Shown here: one piece after another, positions 13,491 through 27,725 of the stretch
How the letters are laid out: every line of letters begins with the position of its first letter
Numbering within the stretch: the first letter of the stretch is position 1
NCBI RefSeq assembly: GCF_040436345.1
Contig: NC_133236.1
Location: 17,935,466 to 17,999,465, forward strand
Length of the DNA stretch: 64,000 nt
Source: Pagrus major
Taxonomy: Eukaryota; Chordata; Actinopteri; Spariformes; Sparidae
Reading direction: 5' to 3'
The notes under the pieces: generated by a model
What the model was told of the DNA's origin: nothing
Databases searched by the model: none
What the model saw: the letters and a program-made list of their open reading frames with translations, nothing else
Translations under genes and position numbers: made by a program

Positions 13491-14300
13491 ATAGATCACA
13501 TTCACACGGCGACCATTTTCCTCCGACATTACACTCAGGGTGGGAAGCTCAAACCTTATACTCCTGTATTTCCAGGGTGTAAATCATATAAAATTAGGTA
13601 ATCTGTCAAATTGTTATAATTTTACTGCTTCCTGATTGATTCACAACTATAAAGACAAGGGATAGTTTAATCAAGAGGGACATTGGATCATATTTCAAGG
13701 TAAGACAAGAAGTCTGATAACTGATTAGCTTTCATTAGACAACAGCTAACGTTACTGTTTGATACGATATGATTAGAAAAGGTGTAAATTAATTCAGACA
13801 TATTAACACACGTCTTGGAGACGTATGTGCAAACCTGGAAGTGAAACACAGGATGTAATCACACGGTAATGTTAGCTAGGACGTTGTTGAATGCTAACAT
13901 CAACTAATGAGTTATCAAATCTGTTGTTTTACCTTTAAATATGGCTGAATGTGTCCAGATTTTCACTATCCATCATCTTTTCAGTTGCTGATGAATTAGG
14001 AAGCACAGCAGTAACGTTAGCTCGAATGTGGTTGAATGCTAACGTCAGCTGTTGTCCTATGGAAGCTAATCAGTTATCAAAGTTGTTGTTTTACCTTGAA
14101 ATATGGTTCGATGTCCCTCCAGATTAAACTATTCATTGTCTTTACAGTAGTTACTCAATCAGGAAGCAGTGTAATGATAACAATTTGTCAGATTACCTAC
14201 GTACTGTATACCACAGCAGCATTACATTATCCCAGCATTCAAGTTTCCCACCCTGAGTGTGACGTTGGAGGAAAATGGCCGGCTAGTGAATAAGGTCTAT
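13491..14300. mobile_element. Foldback (long inverted-repeat) element in the plekhg1 3'UTR
   Basis: The left arm (about 13491-13760) matches the reverse complement of the right arm (about 14013-14300) over roughly 270 bp with scattered mismatches. Paired landmarks are CCATTTTCCTCC at 13513 against GGAGGAAAATGG at 14270, and ACTGCTTCCTGATTGA near 13625 against its complement near 14155. A third related unit in the same orientation as the right arm lies just before it (about 13866-14012). A one-ended copy of the right terminus is at 51615-51720, so the sequence is dispersed. No transposase frame is present. I infer a non-autonomous DNA-transposon-like foldback element; the superfamily is unknown. 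Confidence 0.75.
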
Positions 14301-15402
14301 CCAGTGTGTCTGAATGGATTCAAACTCTTTTTATTACTTTACGTGTGAGCCTTGTGGAAAAGATTGGAGTCATAGGAATTGACTCAGCTGGAGGACTTGT
14401 GCCAATAAACTGTTGTGCAGACACAGTAGTTCAGGCTATCTGTTACTGATCGTAAAGAACTAGAATCTCCTTGCTGCCCAACGTTTTGACCTGAAGTACA
14501 AGATTAAAAAATCTGTTGATCTTTTGTGGACCTCCTCAAGCTCTTTCTTTTAATTTGCTGTTAAGCTTATTTTAACTGCATTTTCAGCACTAGTTAATCT
14601 TAACCTGTGTAGGCGCGGTGAACCACGGCGGCGGCTAGTGTTTTTAATTGTGCTTTCACTATCAAACAGTTCAAATTCTGCGGTCTTCAGATTTGCTACT
14701 CAGGCTAGATTGTCACTTTAACAGCTTTTTTTAGCAGTAAGGATGCAGCTGTAAAGAAAACATGTTGGCTATTACAAGATCCAATAAGTTAAGTTTAACT
14801 AGACTTAGACCTGTAAGTCTATTTGAAGTTATTGTATTTCACTCTACCTACCACCTTCGCCATCACTAGTGTGTCACGCTTTAAAAATCAAGAGAAGATG
14901 CTGATATTTTAGATGATCTATAAGGAACTGTAGGGCTTCATATTTATTTTAAAAATCTGTGAGTAAATCAGATGTTTTACATGTTTTCCATCATGTAGAG
15001 TGAAATGTGCATCTCAACAACGAGATGATGGTTGTTTTTTTTAATCACACTAGTTTTAACCTTTTGTTTTTAAGAGGGACCACGAAGGAGAGTATCAAAG
15101 AGAGAGAGGGTTAAAAGACTACAGTACTGTATTTGGTGTATATTTTATTTTTCAAACGGATAGTCAGCTGTTTGTATACTTTGTTTACGTTATGGGACAC
15201 TGTCACACTACTGATATTGCATCCACAGTCACAGAAAGAAGGTCAGATAGTCGTCTAATAGGGTTCATTTAACACATTGTTTTCCCTCCCTCACACACTT
15301 TAACTCCACGAAAGGTGTCCTATTTATATTTTTTTAATTTTTTTTTTACCCCTGTTATTTTGGCCCTTACCACTATCATCTTAAGCCACAGACAAGTTGT
15401 AA

Positions 15403-15408
15403 AATAAA
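15403..15408 (+). terminator. Polyadenylation signal AATAAA (plekhg1, proximal candidate)
   Basis: Canonical hexamer in AU-rich sequence, 2.3 kb past the plekhg1 stop. The alternative distal hexamer is at 15888-15893. Confidence 0.55.
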
Positions 15409-15887
15409 GTCAAATGTATTTATTAAAAGGTGGTTTTATTCAGATTTAGGGACGCAGACAAAATTTGAAATACTGTGAATATTTTCAGAAGTGGGTTTTC
15501 TATCACGCACTGCTCGATTAATACAAGTTCCAAATCACAATAACACATGGACAGTTGAAAAGCACAATCTCACGGCCCACTGTTCATATCAGGAAATGTG
15601 CATCGAAAGCAAGTTAGGAATATGAAGTATGTTTTTTTTTTTTTCATTGTACATTTTTGTCCTCTGTTTCACTGGTGGGGATCGTCTGTCTTCGTTGACT
15701 CTGTTTTGCACTTTTCTGTCTTTTTTTTACGTTTTATTTGTAAACACTTTGTAAAGATGTACATTTTAGGAAAGTTATTCTTGTATGCCATAGGTATGCT
15801 TTATAATGCTTTAATGTTTAAGTTAAGTGTACTGTATTTTTTTAACTGCCTAGTTGTCATTGCTCAACAAAACAATGTATTGGAGGT

Positions 15888-15893
15888 AATAAA
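15888..15893 (+). terminator. Polyadenylation signal AATAAA (plekhg1, distal candidate)
   Basis: Canonical hexamer followed about 20 bases later by a GT-rich stretch (tgtgtttttgtggttgt), a typical downstream element. This makes it the stronger of the two plekhg1 end candidates. Confidence 0.6.
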
Positions 15894-15919
15894 TTCAGAT
15901 TAAACTCACCTCTGTGTTT

Positions 15920-17340
15920 TTGTGGTTGTCATTAAACAAATATTTCACCACAGTGAATATCTTATAGAGGTTATGTTCATCAGTTTTAAGTACTGATTGC
16001 TTTTCCTTTCAGGGAGCATCACGAGGCGCCCAATACAAGCAGAGCAGGCTGGAAATATGACACAATTTGAGATGATAATAAGAAAATGCTCAGTGCGGGA
16101 TAAACATAATTAATTCCCCACTTATTTTATAGCATGTAGATTTGTTAAAATGGATGGCATCACACTTCCTTAATTTAACACAAAGCTCGGTGAACAATTA
16201 GCTTATTACCAGGGGTGGAAGTAACTAATTACATCTACTCAGATTACTATGATAAAGTCATTTTTGGGGTACTTTTACTTTTATTAGTATTTTTCAAGTC
16301 TGTTATTTTATTATATATATTATTGTAAGTCCATATTACACCACTTAGTTACTTTTAAATTCATAATTGAGAACTGAGTACAATTTTAATTCATATGTAA
16401 ACCTTCCATCTGCATTTTTGTAGCCAATAATGTTATCTGATCACAAACGGGTGACTGAAAACCCTGACATGACAGACTGCTATTGATATAGCAATAAACA
16501 TCAACCGTTAAAAAGTAGCTAATACTCTGAGCAGCATTTGACAAGAATACTTTGTACTTTTACTTAAGTATTTTTAATACCAGTAATATTTCAGTAATGT
16601 AACTGTACTAGTACTTGAGTACAGATTTCCAGTACTCTTTCCTCCAGTGGTTGTTACATATTGGTAGAAACTAAGAAAATATGCTAAATATACTAGATTA
16701 TTTTCCAAAAAAGCCTTAATCAGATGTATAGTAGTAGTATATAGAGTATAGTCCAACCAATAATAGATTTTTTTTTGGTCAAGACCAATATCTAAATTTG
16801 AGTTTAAAATTCCGATAATAAGGATCTCTTGATGATTATGTTTTTGTAAACAAAAGATTTACTGAAGAGTGCATTCAATAACGAAAAAAATGAAGTTGTC
16901 AAGTTGTGCTCTCTGTCTGGATTCTGGCTGACAATCTTTTCATGGTTTCCAAATTACCGTAAACATATCTTTGACATTTCTGTAATTTCTTGTTACTCAA
17001 ACTGGTATGTGAGAAGCTAACATTAAAGATAAATGAAATATACCTTAGTACCCATACAATATCTCTCAAAACAAGAGAAAAAATGAAAAAGAGGAAAAAA
17101 ATAGATCAAATTCTAATAAAGATAAGACAAAAACATCTATAAATTGAAAACGAAATACAGAAAGAAAAACATCAATACTGTAGTCTTTTAGATAAGCTAC
17201 CATTTACATAGCAGGCGCACTGTGAAACATGAATTTTGCCACCGTGTATTTCAGTGTCAACACACCCAAACCAACAGCAGAGGGCGCACACGCAGCCCAC
17301 TATAAACTAGAAATTATAAAAGAACCAAGAAGAAGATGGT
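15920..17340. other. Intergenic region plekhg1-tcp1
   Basis: AT-rich, with no exon recognised. It contains a hAT-like dispersed repeat at 16209-16652. The rest shows nothing identifiable. Confidence 0.7.
16209..16652. mobile_element. Non-autonomous hAT-like repeat (GTACTTTTACTT family)
   Basis: It begins CAGGGGTGGAAGTAACTAAT and ends in TTTCCTCCAGTGG, so the termini are imperfect inverted repeats of the hAT type (CAGGGGTGG / CCnnCAGTG). Inside are the characteristic ACTTTTACTTnnAGTA blocks found in very common fish repeats with this signature. Length is about 440 bp with no coding capacity. Related sequence recurs at 62440-63010 and 63585-63790. Confidence 0.65.
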
Positions 17341-17343
17341 GAG

Positions 17344-17362
17344 GCATGCTGGGAAATGCAGT
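17344..17362 (-). promoter_or_regulatory. ZNF143/Staf-type motif upstream of tcp1
   Basis: On the minus strand this reads ACTGCATTTCCCAGCATGC, one mismatch from the long ACTACANNTCCCAGCATGC consensus of ZNF143/THAP11-HCFC1 promoters. It lies about 240 bp before the tcp1 start. Confidence 0.6.
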
Positions 17363-17540
17363 TTTTATGAGATAACGTGCCAAAACATTATTTTCTAATG
17401 CGATAAAGGGGCTGTTTCACTTGCTGCTGCCTTATAAATGTAAAGTTGAGACTCTTTATGTAATCAAAACCTCCTCATCGGTAATTTACGGAGTTTTTTT
17501 TGATAAATTTTCTTCTCGAACCTTCTGGTTAATGCCGGTT

Positions 17541-17558
17541 TACCCATAATGCACCGCG
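17541..17558 (+). promoter_or_regulatory. Second ZNF143/Staf-type motif in the tcp1 core promoter
   Basis: TACCCATAATGCACCGCG fits the other classic Staf/ZNF143 form (CCCATAATGCA followed by a GCG core). It sits 41 bp before the ATG and directly upstream of a pyrimidine tract (17559-17575, ccccttcctttcttctc) that could be a 5'TOP-like initiator. Such an initiator is typical of snoRNA host genes. Confidence 0.65.
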
Positions 17559-17598
17559 CCCCTTCCTTTCTTCTCGGCTGTGTGGTGGTGGTCCAAAA

Positions 17599-20500
17599 AT
17601 GTCGATGTTAGACGGTCCGTTAAATGTGCTCGGCCAGAGGACAACTGGCGAGTCTGTTCGCACTCAAAATGGTAAGTTATGGTGCTGCTTCACTCGGCGT
17701 TTCGTGTGCGCTCCGTGTATTTTCTGTGCGTCACGAGTGGCCGGCAGGAGAAAGGATTTCATTTACTGCTGTGGACACACGTGTGGCTAATGCTAATGCT
17801 AGCTAACTTTCACGTCGAGTTTAAAAGTGTCTGCTCGGTCTCTGGGGGGAAATTTAGCAAAGCGCAGAAAATTCTGCTGCTTAAACAATGTGTCCTCTAC
17901 GCCAAAAACTTTGCTTATGAAGTCGTAGTCCCATTTCAGTACCTTCCACTCCTATCACTATGAATGGACGGCTATGCTAATGGGATAGAAAAACACTGTC
18001 ATGGTCTGAGGGTGTGGCTAACTTACTGTGTACCTCACTAAATAATATGACAGAACATATCAGTGATGGAGATATTGTTATAAGATGACACAGACATGTT
18101 AAATATATCCTTAAATGGAAATATAAGGTCATTTAGTGCTTGTTAGCTAGTAGCAGCTTCCTCCTTTTCTTTGCAGTCATGGCCGCAGCATCCATCGCCA
18201 ACATCGTCAAGAGCTCCCTCGGACCGGTGGGCCTCGACAAGATGCTGGTGGACGACATTGGAGTATGTTTCTCACTATAAATCAGATATTCCTTTAACAT
18301 TTAACATTCTGGCATGAGTTGCTCACCATGTCTCATGTACGTATTGACAGGACGTGACCATCACCAACGATGGAGCCACCATCCTGAAGCTGCTGGAAGT
18401 GGAGCACCCAGCTGCCAAGGTCCTGTGTGAACTGGCTGACCTGCAGGATAAGGAGGTCGGAGATGGGACCACGTCTGTGGTGAGTAGGGTCAACAGCTGC
18501 TCCTACATGGTGCCAGGCACTGGCATGTTTTTTTGCTGCCAACATAATGAGTTAAAAAGTAAATGTCCTGTTTTAGTACCATGCATCTGCATTTTGTTAC
18601 GGATGTGTGGCTATGCTAACAGGAGAGAGAAACTGTCCGTTAGTGTCTGAAGGGGTCGAGCAGCCTCATTTCTGCCACCTCTAATGAAACAATGGTACAA
18701 TATTTTAATGGTGATGTCGCAATGTATTCTCTGTAGGAAAATGAAACGGATCTCATTTTAATGTACATCATGTGACCATTTTTTATTTTATTAGGTAATT
18801 CTCGCTGCAGAATTGCTTAAGAGTGCAGATGAGCTTGTGAAGCAGAAGATTCACCCCACATCAGTCATCAGTGGATATCGTCTGGCTTGCAAGTAAGATG
18901 TGAACAAGGAAAACCACTGAGTGTTTAGAAATAGATTATGATTTTTTTTTCACACGCAAAATTGTTTTTCCATCTTCCAGGGAGGCAGTTCGCTACATTA
19001 ATGAGAACCTCACCATCGGGACAGATGACTTGGGCAGAGAGTGTTTAATCAATGCAGCCAAAACCTCCATGTCCTCCAAAATCATTGGAGTGTATCCCTT
19101 TTGCTGTACAGTGCATACAATGTTTAGTTTGGATCCAACCCACATGTCTGTAGTTTGCGGTATGTAAAGGTTTACATTATATGTATGCAACTTCAGACTT
19201 TATCTGCCTTAATCCGGACCCCTCAGTGATTCAGAATTCTTCGCCAACATGGTGGTGGATGCCGCCATGGCTGTGAAGTTTGTGGACAGCAAGGGAGTGG
19301 CCAAATACCCCATCAACTCTGTGAATGTGCTGAAAGCCCATGGCCGCAGCCAGAAAGAGAGCTTCCTGGTTAATGGGTATGCGCTGAACTGCACAGTCGG
19401 CTCACAAGGTATGTTAATTACAAAGAAATTCCCAAATTTCAGATTTAAAATGTGAGGATTTACTTGCCTCATCGATTGTCACTGCGGCTGAGTAGACTCC
19501 CATTTAAGTTTGCTGCTATGTCTCATCTGATGGCGTAAGCAGTGATACGCGTGGGAGACAGTATACTGGCTTTGAAAGGATTGAAGACACAGTAGTTTGT
19601 AAACTGTGGTTCCTCTTTTCTAGCCAGACAATGGAAAAATAGTCAGAAGTAAAATTAATTATGTTTTTCATTACCGGTTAGTTTCGAAGCAGCATTTGTA
19701 CGAAGTCTAAAAAGTTTGGAAACTACTGAATTTTAACCAGAATGTTTTCGAGGTGAGGAGTAGGCTGGAATGCAAACATAATCCTTGGAAAATGCTTGAT
19801 TTTCAATATAATCTGGTGTTTGATCTACAATATCACACTAAAATCTTGGTTTATTTTAGATAAAGCCATCCTGTTGCCATTTGTTTGTCTCCTGGTGTTC
19901 ACAATGATCAAAACATACAAAGTTAATATGAACAGCTGTTAAAACAAAATGACATATACATTGATTGGTGTGGGTTTAAAGGAATTCTGTTAATCTTCCC
20001 TGAATTGCATTCATAGTAACAATTGAGATGTGATCATACAAGCTATGAGAGTCTTGAAATTTTTGATTTATGTTTGTTGAAAGTCTTTTAAAAGTGCTTG
20101 AATTTTACTCTTAAAAACTGTATGAACACTGTGTAAGGTTTGGTCAATTTCGATTATTCTTCGGTTATTTTCCCTGTTGAACATGCTGTTTTTGCGTTCA
20201 TCTAAAGGCATGGTAAAACGTGTCACCAACGCTAAGATTGCTTGCCTGGACTTCAGCCTGCAGAAGACCAAGATGAAGATGGGAGTCCAAGTCATCATCA
20301 ACGACCCAGAGAAGCTTGACCAGATCAGACAAAGGTAGAAACCCTTTTTTATGTGATATTATCATTAAGAATTATCCCATTTAAATTTGCTGTGATGCTG
20401 AACCAGTAGTATACACAGTGATACGCGTGGGAGAAAATATCAGCAGCCCGAGTCGAGGCAGCAGCTTCTCTCTGAGCTGTTTACCACGACTGTGGGCTGG

Positions 20501-22489
20501 ACAAATCTGTATTATATTTGTGATGAATTTCATCTAAATGTTTGTGATGAAACTGAATCAATATTGGATGTTGTTTCTCTAGAGAATCTGACATCACCAA
20601 GGAGAGGATCCAAAAGATTTTGGCCTCAGGTGCCAATGTCCTCCTGACCACGGGCGGCATCGATGACATGTGTCTTAAGTACTTTGTGGATGTAGGAGCC
20701 ATGGCAGTGAGACGGGTCCTCAAGAAGGACCTGAAGCGCATTGCCAAGGCAACAGGAGGTAAGGTTGAAGTAGACTACAGTTTGTGCCGATTGGCTTTTG
20801 TGTTACTGGTCTTTTACTATGAATGGGTTTTAACGGTTTGGTCAAGTAGTTTCATTAAACTGATAGATATAATAGTGACGTCGTGTTCGTCTGTTCTCAG
20901 CCACCATCTGCCCCTCTCTGACCAATCTGGAGGGAGAGGAGACATTTGAGGCCACTATGCTGGGTCAGGCTGAGGAGGTTGTGCAGGAACGCGTCTGTGA
21001 TGATGAGCTCATCCTTGTCAAGAAGTAAGAACTGCAACTATATATAGTAGTGTTTTATACTTTATAGTGTTCTTCCAACACAATGCTGATGAATACAGCT
21101 TGGTCAGTACAGCTGTAGATTAAGAACATTTCAGTGCATGTAATCATACCTCATCTGTAGTTCTGACAGGAGTTGTGATAAACTGAGACAATGAAAAGGA
21201 TTTTTATGATCTGTAGAAGGCAGAAGTCCCTCATGTTTGTCTACATATAAATGTTCTGCAGTCTGACACATGTTAACTGTATTGGTTGTCTTCTCCTAAT
21301 TTTGAACTCTCTCAGCACCAAAGCACGCACATCAGCATCCATCATTTTGCGCGGGGCCAACGACTTCATGTGTGATGAGATGGAGCGTTCGCTGCATGAT
21401 GCCCTCTGTGTGGTGAAGAGGGTGCTGGAGTCAAAGTCTGTAGTTCCAGGCGGAGGTGCTGTGGAGGCAGCTCTGTCAATCTACCTGGAGAATTATGCTA
21501 CCAGCATGGTGAGACATGGAAGATGTTTGTCGAGCATGCAGCTGCTGAGTTTCTGGGGTTGGGAGCTTGGATTTTTTTATTACTGGAGATGATTTGAGTA
21601 GAGTGTAGGTTGTAACATTTATTTATTTTTCGGTTCTTCAGGGTTCCCGGGAGCAGCTGGCTATTGCAGAGTTTGCTCGTTCTCTCCTCGTCATCCCCAA
21701 AACACTGTCTGTGAACGCAGCACAGGACTCCACTGATCTGGTGGCCAAGCTTCGGGCCTTCCACAATGAGGCTCAGGTTAATCCTGAACGCAAGAATCTC
21801 AAGTGGTGAGTCTTCCTTACGGCAGCAGTCATGAAACCAAAGTATCCGTTTACAAAGTGGCACAACAGATTTAGTTGACTATTCTTAAAGGCTTGAGTTG
21901 GAGATGATGCTCACTTTTTGGTTGTGCTCCCTTAAAATACTGAACTGAAAATCTTGGGTTTTTGTAGGTGATGGCACTTTTTGGGCTATTTTATTAGTAA
22001 AATGAGGTTGACATTAGAGCTACAACTAACAATAATTGTCTTGATCACTTCAGCTGTTGATTATTTTATTTCTTGTTTGCTGTTACCCATTTGAAACAAA
22101 AAATGGCAGCAATACGCTCATAAAAATGTAACAAAGATATAGGAGCAGTGAGTGTTTACTGGGAGCTGGATGAACTTAAGATATTTTGATAAGTCTTCAG
22201 TTTGTCTCAGGGGCGTGGTGACCTTATTGTGTAAAGTAGAACATCCAATATTTGAACACTTTGGTTGTCTTATAGGATTGGTCTGGACCTGGTGAACGGC
22301 AAGCCTAGAGATAACCGTCAGGCTGGTGTGTACGAGCCCACCATGGTCAAAACAAAGAGCCTCAAGTTTGCCACCGAGGCCGCCATCACCATCCTCCGTA
22401 TCGATGACCTCATCAAACTGTTTCCAGAGCCGAAGGAGGGTGGCCAGTCGTACCAGGATGCCGTGCAGTCAGGAGCTCTGGAGGGTTAA
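17599..22489 (+). CDS. tcp1: T-complex protein 1 subunit alpha (CCT1), cytosolic chaperonin
   Basis: Subunit of the eight-member CCT/TRiC ring that folds actin, tubulin and many other cytosolic proteins using ATP. Coding exons: 17599-17671, 18177-18262, 18351-18479, 18795-18892, 18981-19091, 19227-19408, 20208-20334, 20583-20758, 20901-21024, 21316-21508, 21642-21805, 22276-22489. Phases all agree, giving 558 residues (human has 556). Group II chaperonin motifs are intact: [26 protein letters not shown] (ATP site, around residues 90-97), [13 protein letters not shown] and [12 protein letters not shown] chose the first ATG because it has A at -3; a second in-frame ATG two codons on would also align with the mammalian N-terminus. 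Introns 6 and 7 carry H/ACA-like RNA candidates, and a third weak candidate lies in intron 9. Tail-to-tail with acat2. Confidence 0.97.
19499..19600 (+). ncRNA. H/ACA-like snoRNA candidate in tcp1 intron 6
   Basis: The 5' hairpin CCCATTTAAG...CGCGTGGG closes with CCCA/TGGG and an inner CTGC/GCAG stem. The hinge ACAGTA at 19558-19563 fits the H box ANANNA. The pocket strands TTTAAGTTTG and TGATACGCG are nearly identical to those of the intron 7 candidate, while the inner stem differs but still pairs. The 3' hairpin (TACTG/CAGTA) and ACA box are less clear, so the 3' end is approximate. Mammalian TCP1 introns are known to host H/ACA snoRNAs SNORA20 and SNORA29. Confidence 0.6.
20375..20506 (+). 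ncRNA. H/ACA snoRNA candidate in tcp1 intron 7
   Basis: Two hairpins in the H/ACA layout. The 5' hairpin has CCCA (20376-20379) with TGGG (20428-20431) outside and CTGTG/CACAG inside. The H box is AGAAAA at 20432-20437. The 3' hairpin runs from CAGCAGCCCGAGTCG (20441-20455) to CGACTGTGGGCTG near 20487-20499. ACA at 20501-20503 is followed by three bases. Total is about 132 nt, the normal class size. The 5' pocket matches the intron 6 candidate, so the two are likely paralogues, perhaps the fish counterparts of SNORA20/SNORA29. The guided rRNA position was not worked out. Confidence 0.75.
21066..21193 (+). ncRNA. Weak third H/ACA-like candidate in tcp1 intron 9
   Basis: A perfect 7-bp stem (TGTTCTT at 21068, AAGAACA at 21122) encloses an inner AGCT/AGCT pairing. 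AGAACA overlaps the stem base as a possible H box. A second CAGT/ACTG stem ends close to ACA at 21188-21190. The layout is suggestive but the second hairpin is poor. Confidence 0.3.
22015..22135. repeat. Degraded copy of a common fish repeat (GCTGCAACTAAC type)
   Basis: The run GAGCTACAACTAACAATAAT followed by ...TGTTGATTATTTTATTTC resembles the widespread fish repeat that starts GGGCTGCAACTAACGATTAT. It lies in tcp1 intron 11. Recognised from memory of the family, not by alignment. Confidence 0.45.
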
Positions 22490-22654
22490 GAGGCTGTAGT
22501 TGGTCCTGTCCAGTTCGTCTGTATTTATACATAAGGAGCTCTTCATGGCTGTTGCTCTTAGTGTAGGCCGTGCGTGCACTTTGCCTGTTTACTGTTCTCC
22601 CACTCCCTCTTGCTTCCAAAGGAACTGTTTAGTGATTTGTTTATTTGGACACTT

Positions 22655-22660
22655 AATAAA
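22655..22660 (+). terminator. Polyadenylation signal AATAAA (tcp1)
   Basis: Hexamer 166 bp after the tcp1 stop, followed by a T/GT-rich stretch (tttgatttgtt). It gives a short 3'UTR of about 190 bases. Confidence 0.8.
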
Positions 22661-22780
22661 GCTCCAATGGTTGTAAATGACCTTTGATTTGTTAATTCAC
22701 ATTGTGTGGCTGTGGTTATTTTGCAGACTTCGAGAAATGACTTTGACTGAGAAAGTTTTAAACTCTATGGCTTATACTTC

Positions 22781-22786
22781 TTTATT
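22781..22786 (-). terminator. Polyadenylation signal AATAAA (acat2, reverse strand)
   Basis: TTTATT on the + strand, about 700 bp beyond the acat2 stop on its strand. The inferred acat2 end (about 22765) and tcp1 end (about 22680) are less than 100 bp apart. Confidence 0.65.
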
Positions 22787-23483
22787 GATATGATTACAGG
22801 AACCTTTCACAAACATCAGGTTATGTACAGGAAGAACGAGGTTAGAGAAGGCTAGCATACTTAACCTTATGGCACTTAGCTGTGGTTCAAGGCTGCTGTC
22901 TGCACGACTGATAAGAGAAAGTGGAATGTCGGTCAGTATAAGGGTTACAGAGCTGACATGCTGAGTGCTTGAAACTACTCAAATAATTACACCACAAGTT
23001 ACACTCTACAAATACTGTCCTTACTCAGCAACAGTTGCGCTTTGCCTTCAAGTTTAGCGTTTCACTTTTTTCAATCGTGTGGATAATTTTAAAGGAAAAA
23101 CAACCAATCTTCATTGACTAACTAGCATTTTAGCATATCTCATACCAGGTTGTAAGAGCAATTCTTAGTTACTACTGGTTTATGTTAAAGCCGTCAGCAT
23201 ACACTACATTTACACGATCTAGACATCTTAAATCCTCTAAAATGAAGCCAAATGCTACACAGCTACAACCTGAGGAGGGTTGAGTTTAAGTTCACAGTGA
23301 GACTGGCAAGCTATGGTCGGATGAGATCCAGTCACAAAATATACACGTCGCTTACCTCAAGTACAGTAATTTGGAACTACCCAGGAAAATTACCATTTTA
23401 TCAGTGTAAACAGTTTCTGTATCCCTTATCCATTTAAAAAGATGAGATCATCTGCACTCCATGGAGCAGCGTTAGGGTTTTCA

Positions 23484-26820
<3,337 letters not shown>

Positions 26821-27719
26821 GTCTGGGTCCGTGCTTCAAAGTGCTGTTCCTGTTTGTCCACACTGCAGTCAGCTCTGTTGATACCGTGGACCTGTAACGC
26901 TGAGGAGGTGTTGTGCAAGTGTAACTGGAGGCAAGAAGCGCCACAGCGCCACCGTGTGTGCGGGAGGACAACAGCAGCGTTTCGTTCATTCATTGTAAGG
27001 CCACTTTCCATTGAGCTGACAACAAAAAAACAACAAAACTCATTCTTGTATTAATTAAAAATATGTATTTATATATTATTTTTTATTTATGTTATTCTTC
27101 ACATCATGCCTGCCAACTGTACAGTATCTACTATGCCACACTAGTTGGATATAATGTACTTTTATACTCAAGCTTTCTAACTTTGATCTTTTGTATTTGT
27201 ACTTAAACAGTATAATAGTGTATATTTTCACGTATTACATTCACATCTTCTGTTCACATCTTTTTTAATTTTATACCCGTTTCATCATAAAACAGCATAC
27301 AGAGTGGAAGGAAAAGGATAAATTTTGTACAGGGAAACATGTTCTTTAACTGTACATGACAATAAATGCTTTTAATTGATTTATCTGTACATATGTATTG
27401 TTTCTACTTGTTCTCTCTACAATTTCAGTCTTCTTCAAAATTATATTCTGTTGTAATGCTTTATTTCCCTCCTAGGATAAATAAAGCTTGATCATATCAC
27501 ATAGCCCAAATTATGTTCATCTGAGGTTTATGATGATCTAAAATTAAGACAAGTCTTAACACAAAGCAAACCCCTTATATACACTTTTTTATACATGTAA
27601 TATTGACTCAGTGGAGTAGACTATATGAGGAGGCCTTTTAAATTTTTATGCTTCAGCTCAATGAGTTTTCATATTAATATATTGGTGGTAGTAATAATGG
27701 CTTTCACTGAATAGTATTA
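26821..27719. other. Intergenic region acat2-wtap
   Basis: Contains the presumed acat2 promoter just above 26820, then AT-rich sequence. A fragment at 27450-27500 (CTCCTAGGATAAATAAAGCT) resembles an L2-type LINE tail. No gene seen. Confidence 0.6.
27450..27500 (+). mobile_element. Short LINE-tail-like fragment
   Basis: TTTCCCTCCTAGGATAAATA followed by AAGCTTGATCATATCA resembles the terminal part of fish L2-type elements (TTCCCTTGGGGATAAATAAAG). Confidence 0.4.
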
Positions 27720-27725
27720 AAAATC

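Larger units (their letters stand above)
13112..15900 (+). other. plekhg1: plekhg1 3' untranslated region (inferred)
   Basis: About 2.3-2.8 kb follow the plekhg1 stop before plausible poly(A) signals. AATAAA occurs at 15403-15408 and again at 15888-15893; an earlier candidate lies near 14405. AU-rich sequence fills the second half. The first half contains a large foldback repeat (13491-14300). The extent is inferred from signals and the lack of other exons; transcript data would settle it. Confidence 0.65.

Noticed and set aside
21251..21592. Single open frame starting upstream of tcp1 exon 10 as an independent small gene
   Set aside because: It is intron read-through into tcp1 exon 10; splice sites at 21316 and 21508 and phase continuity explain it.
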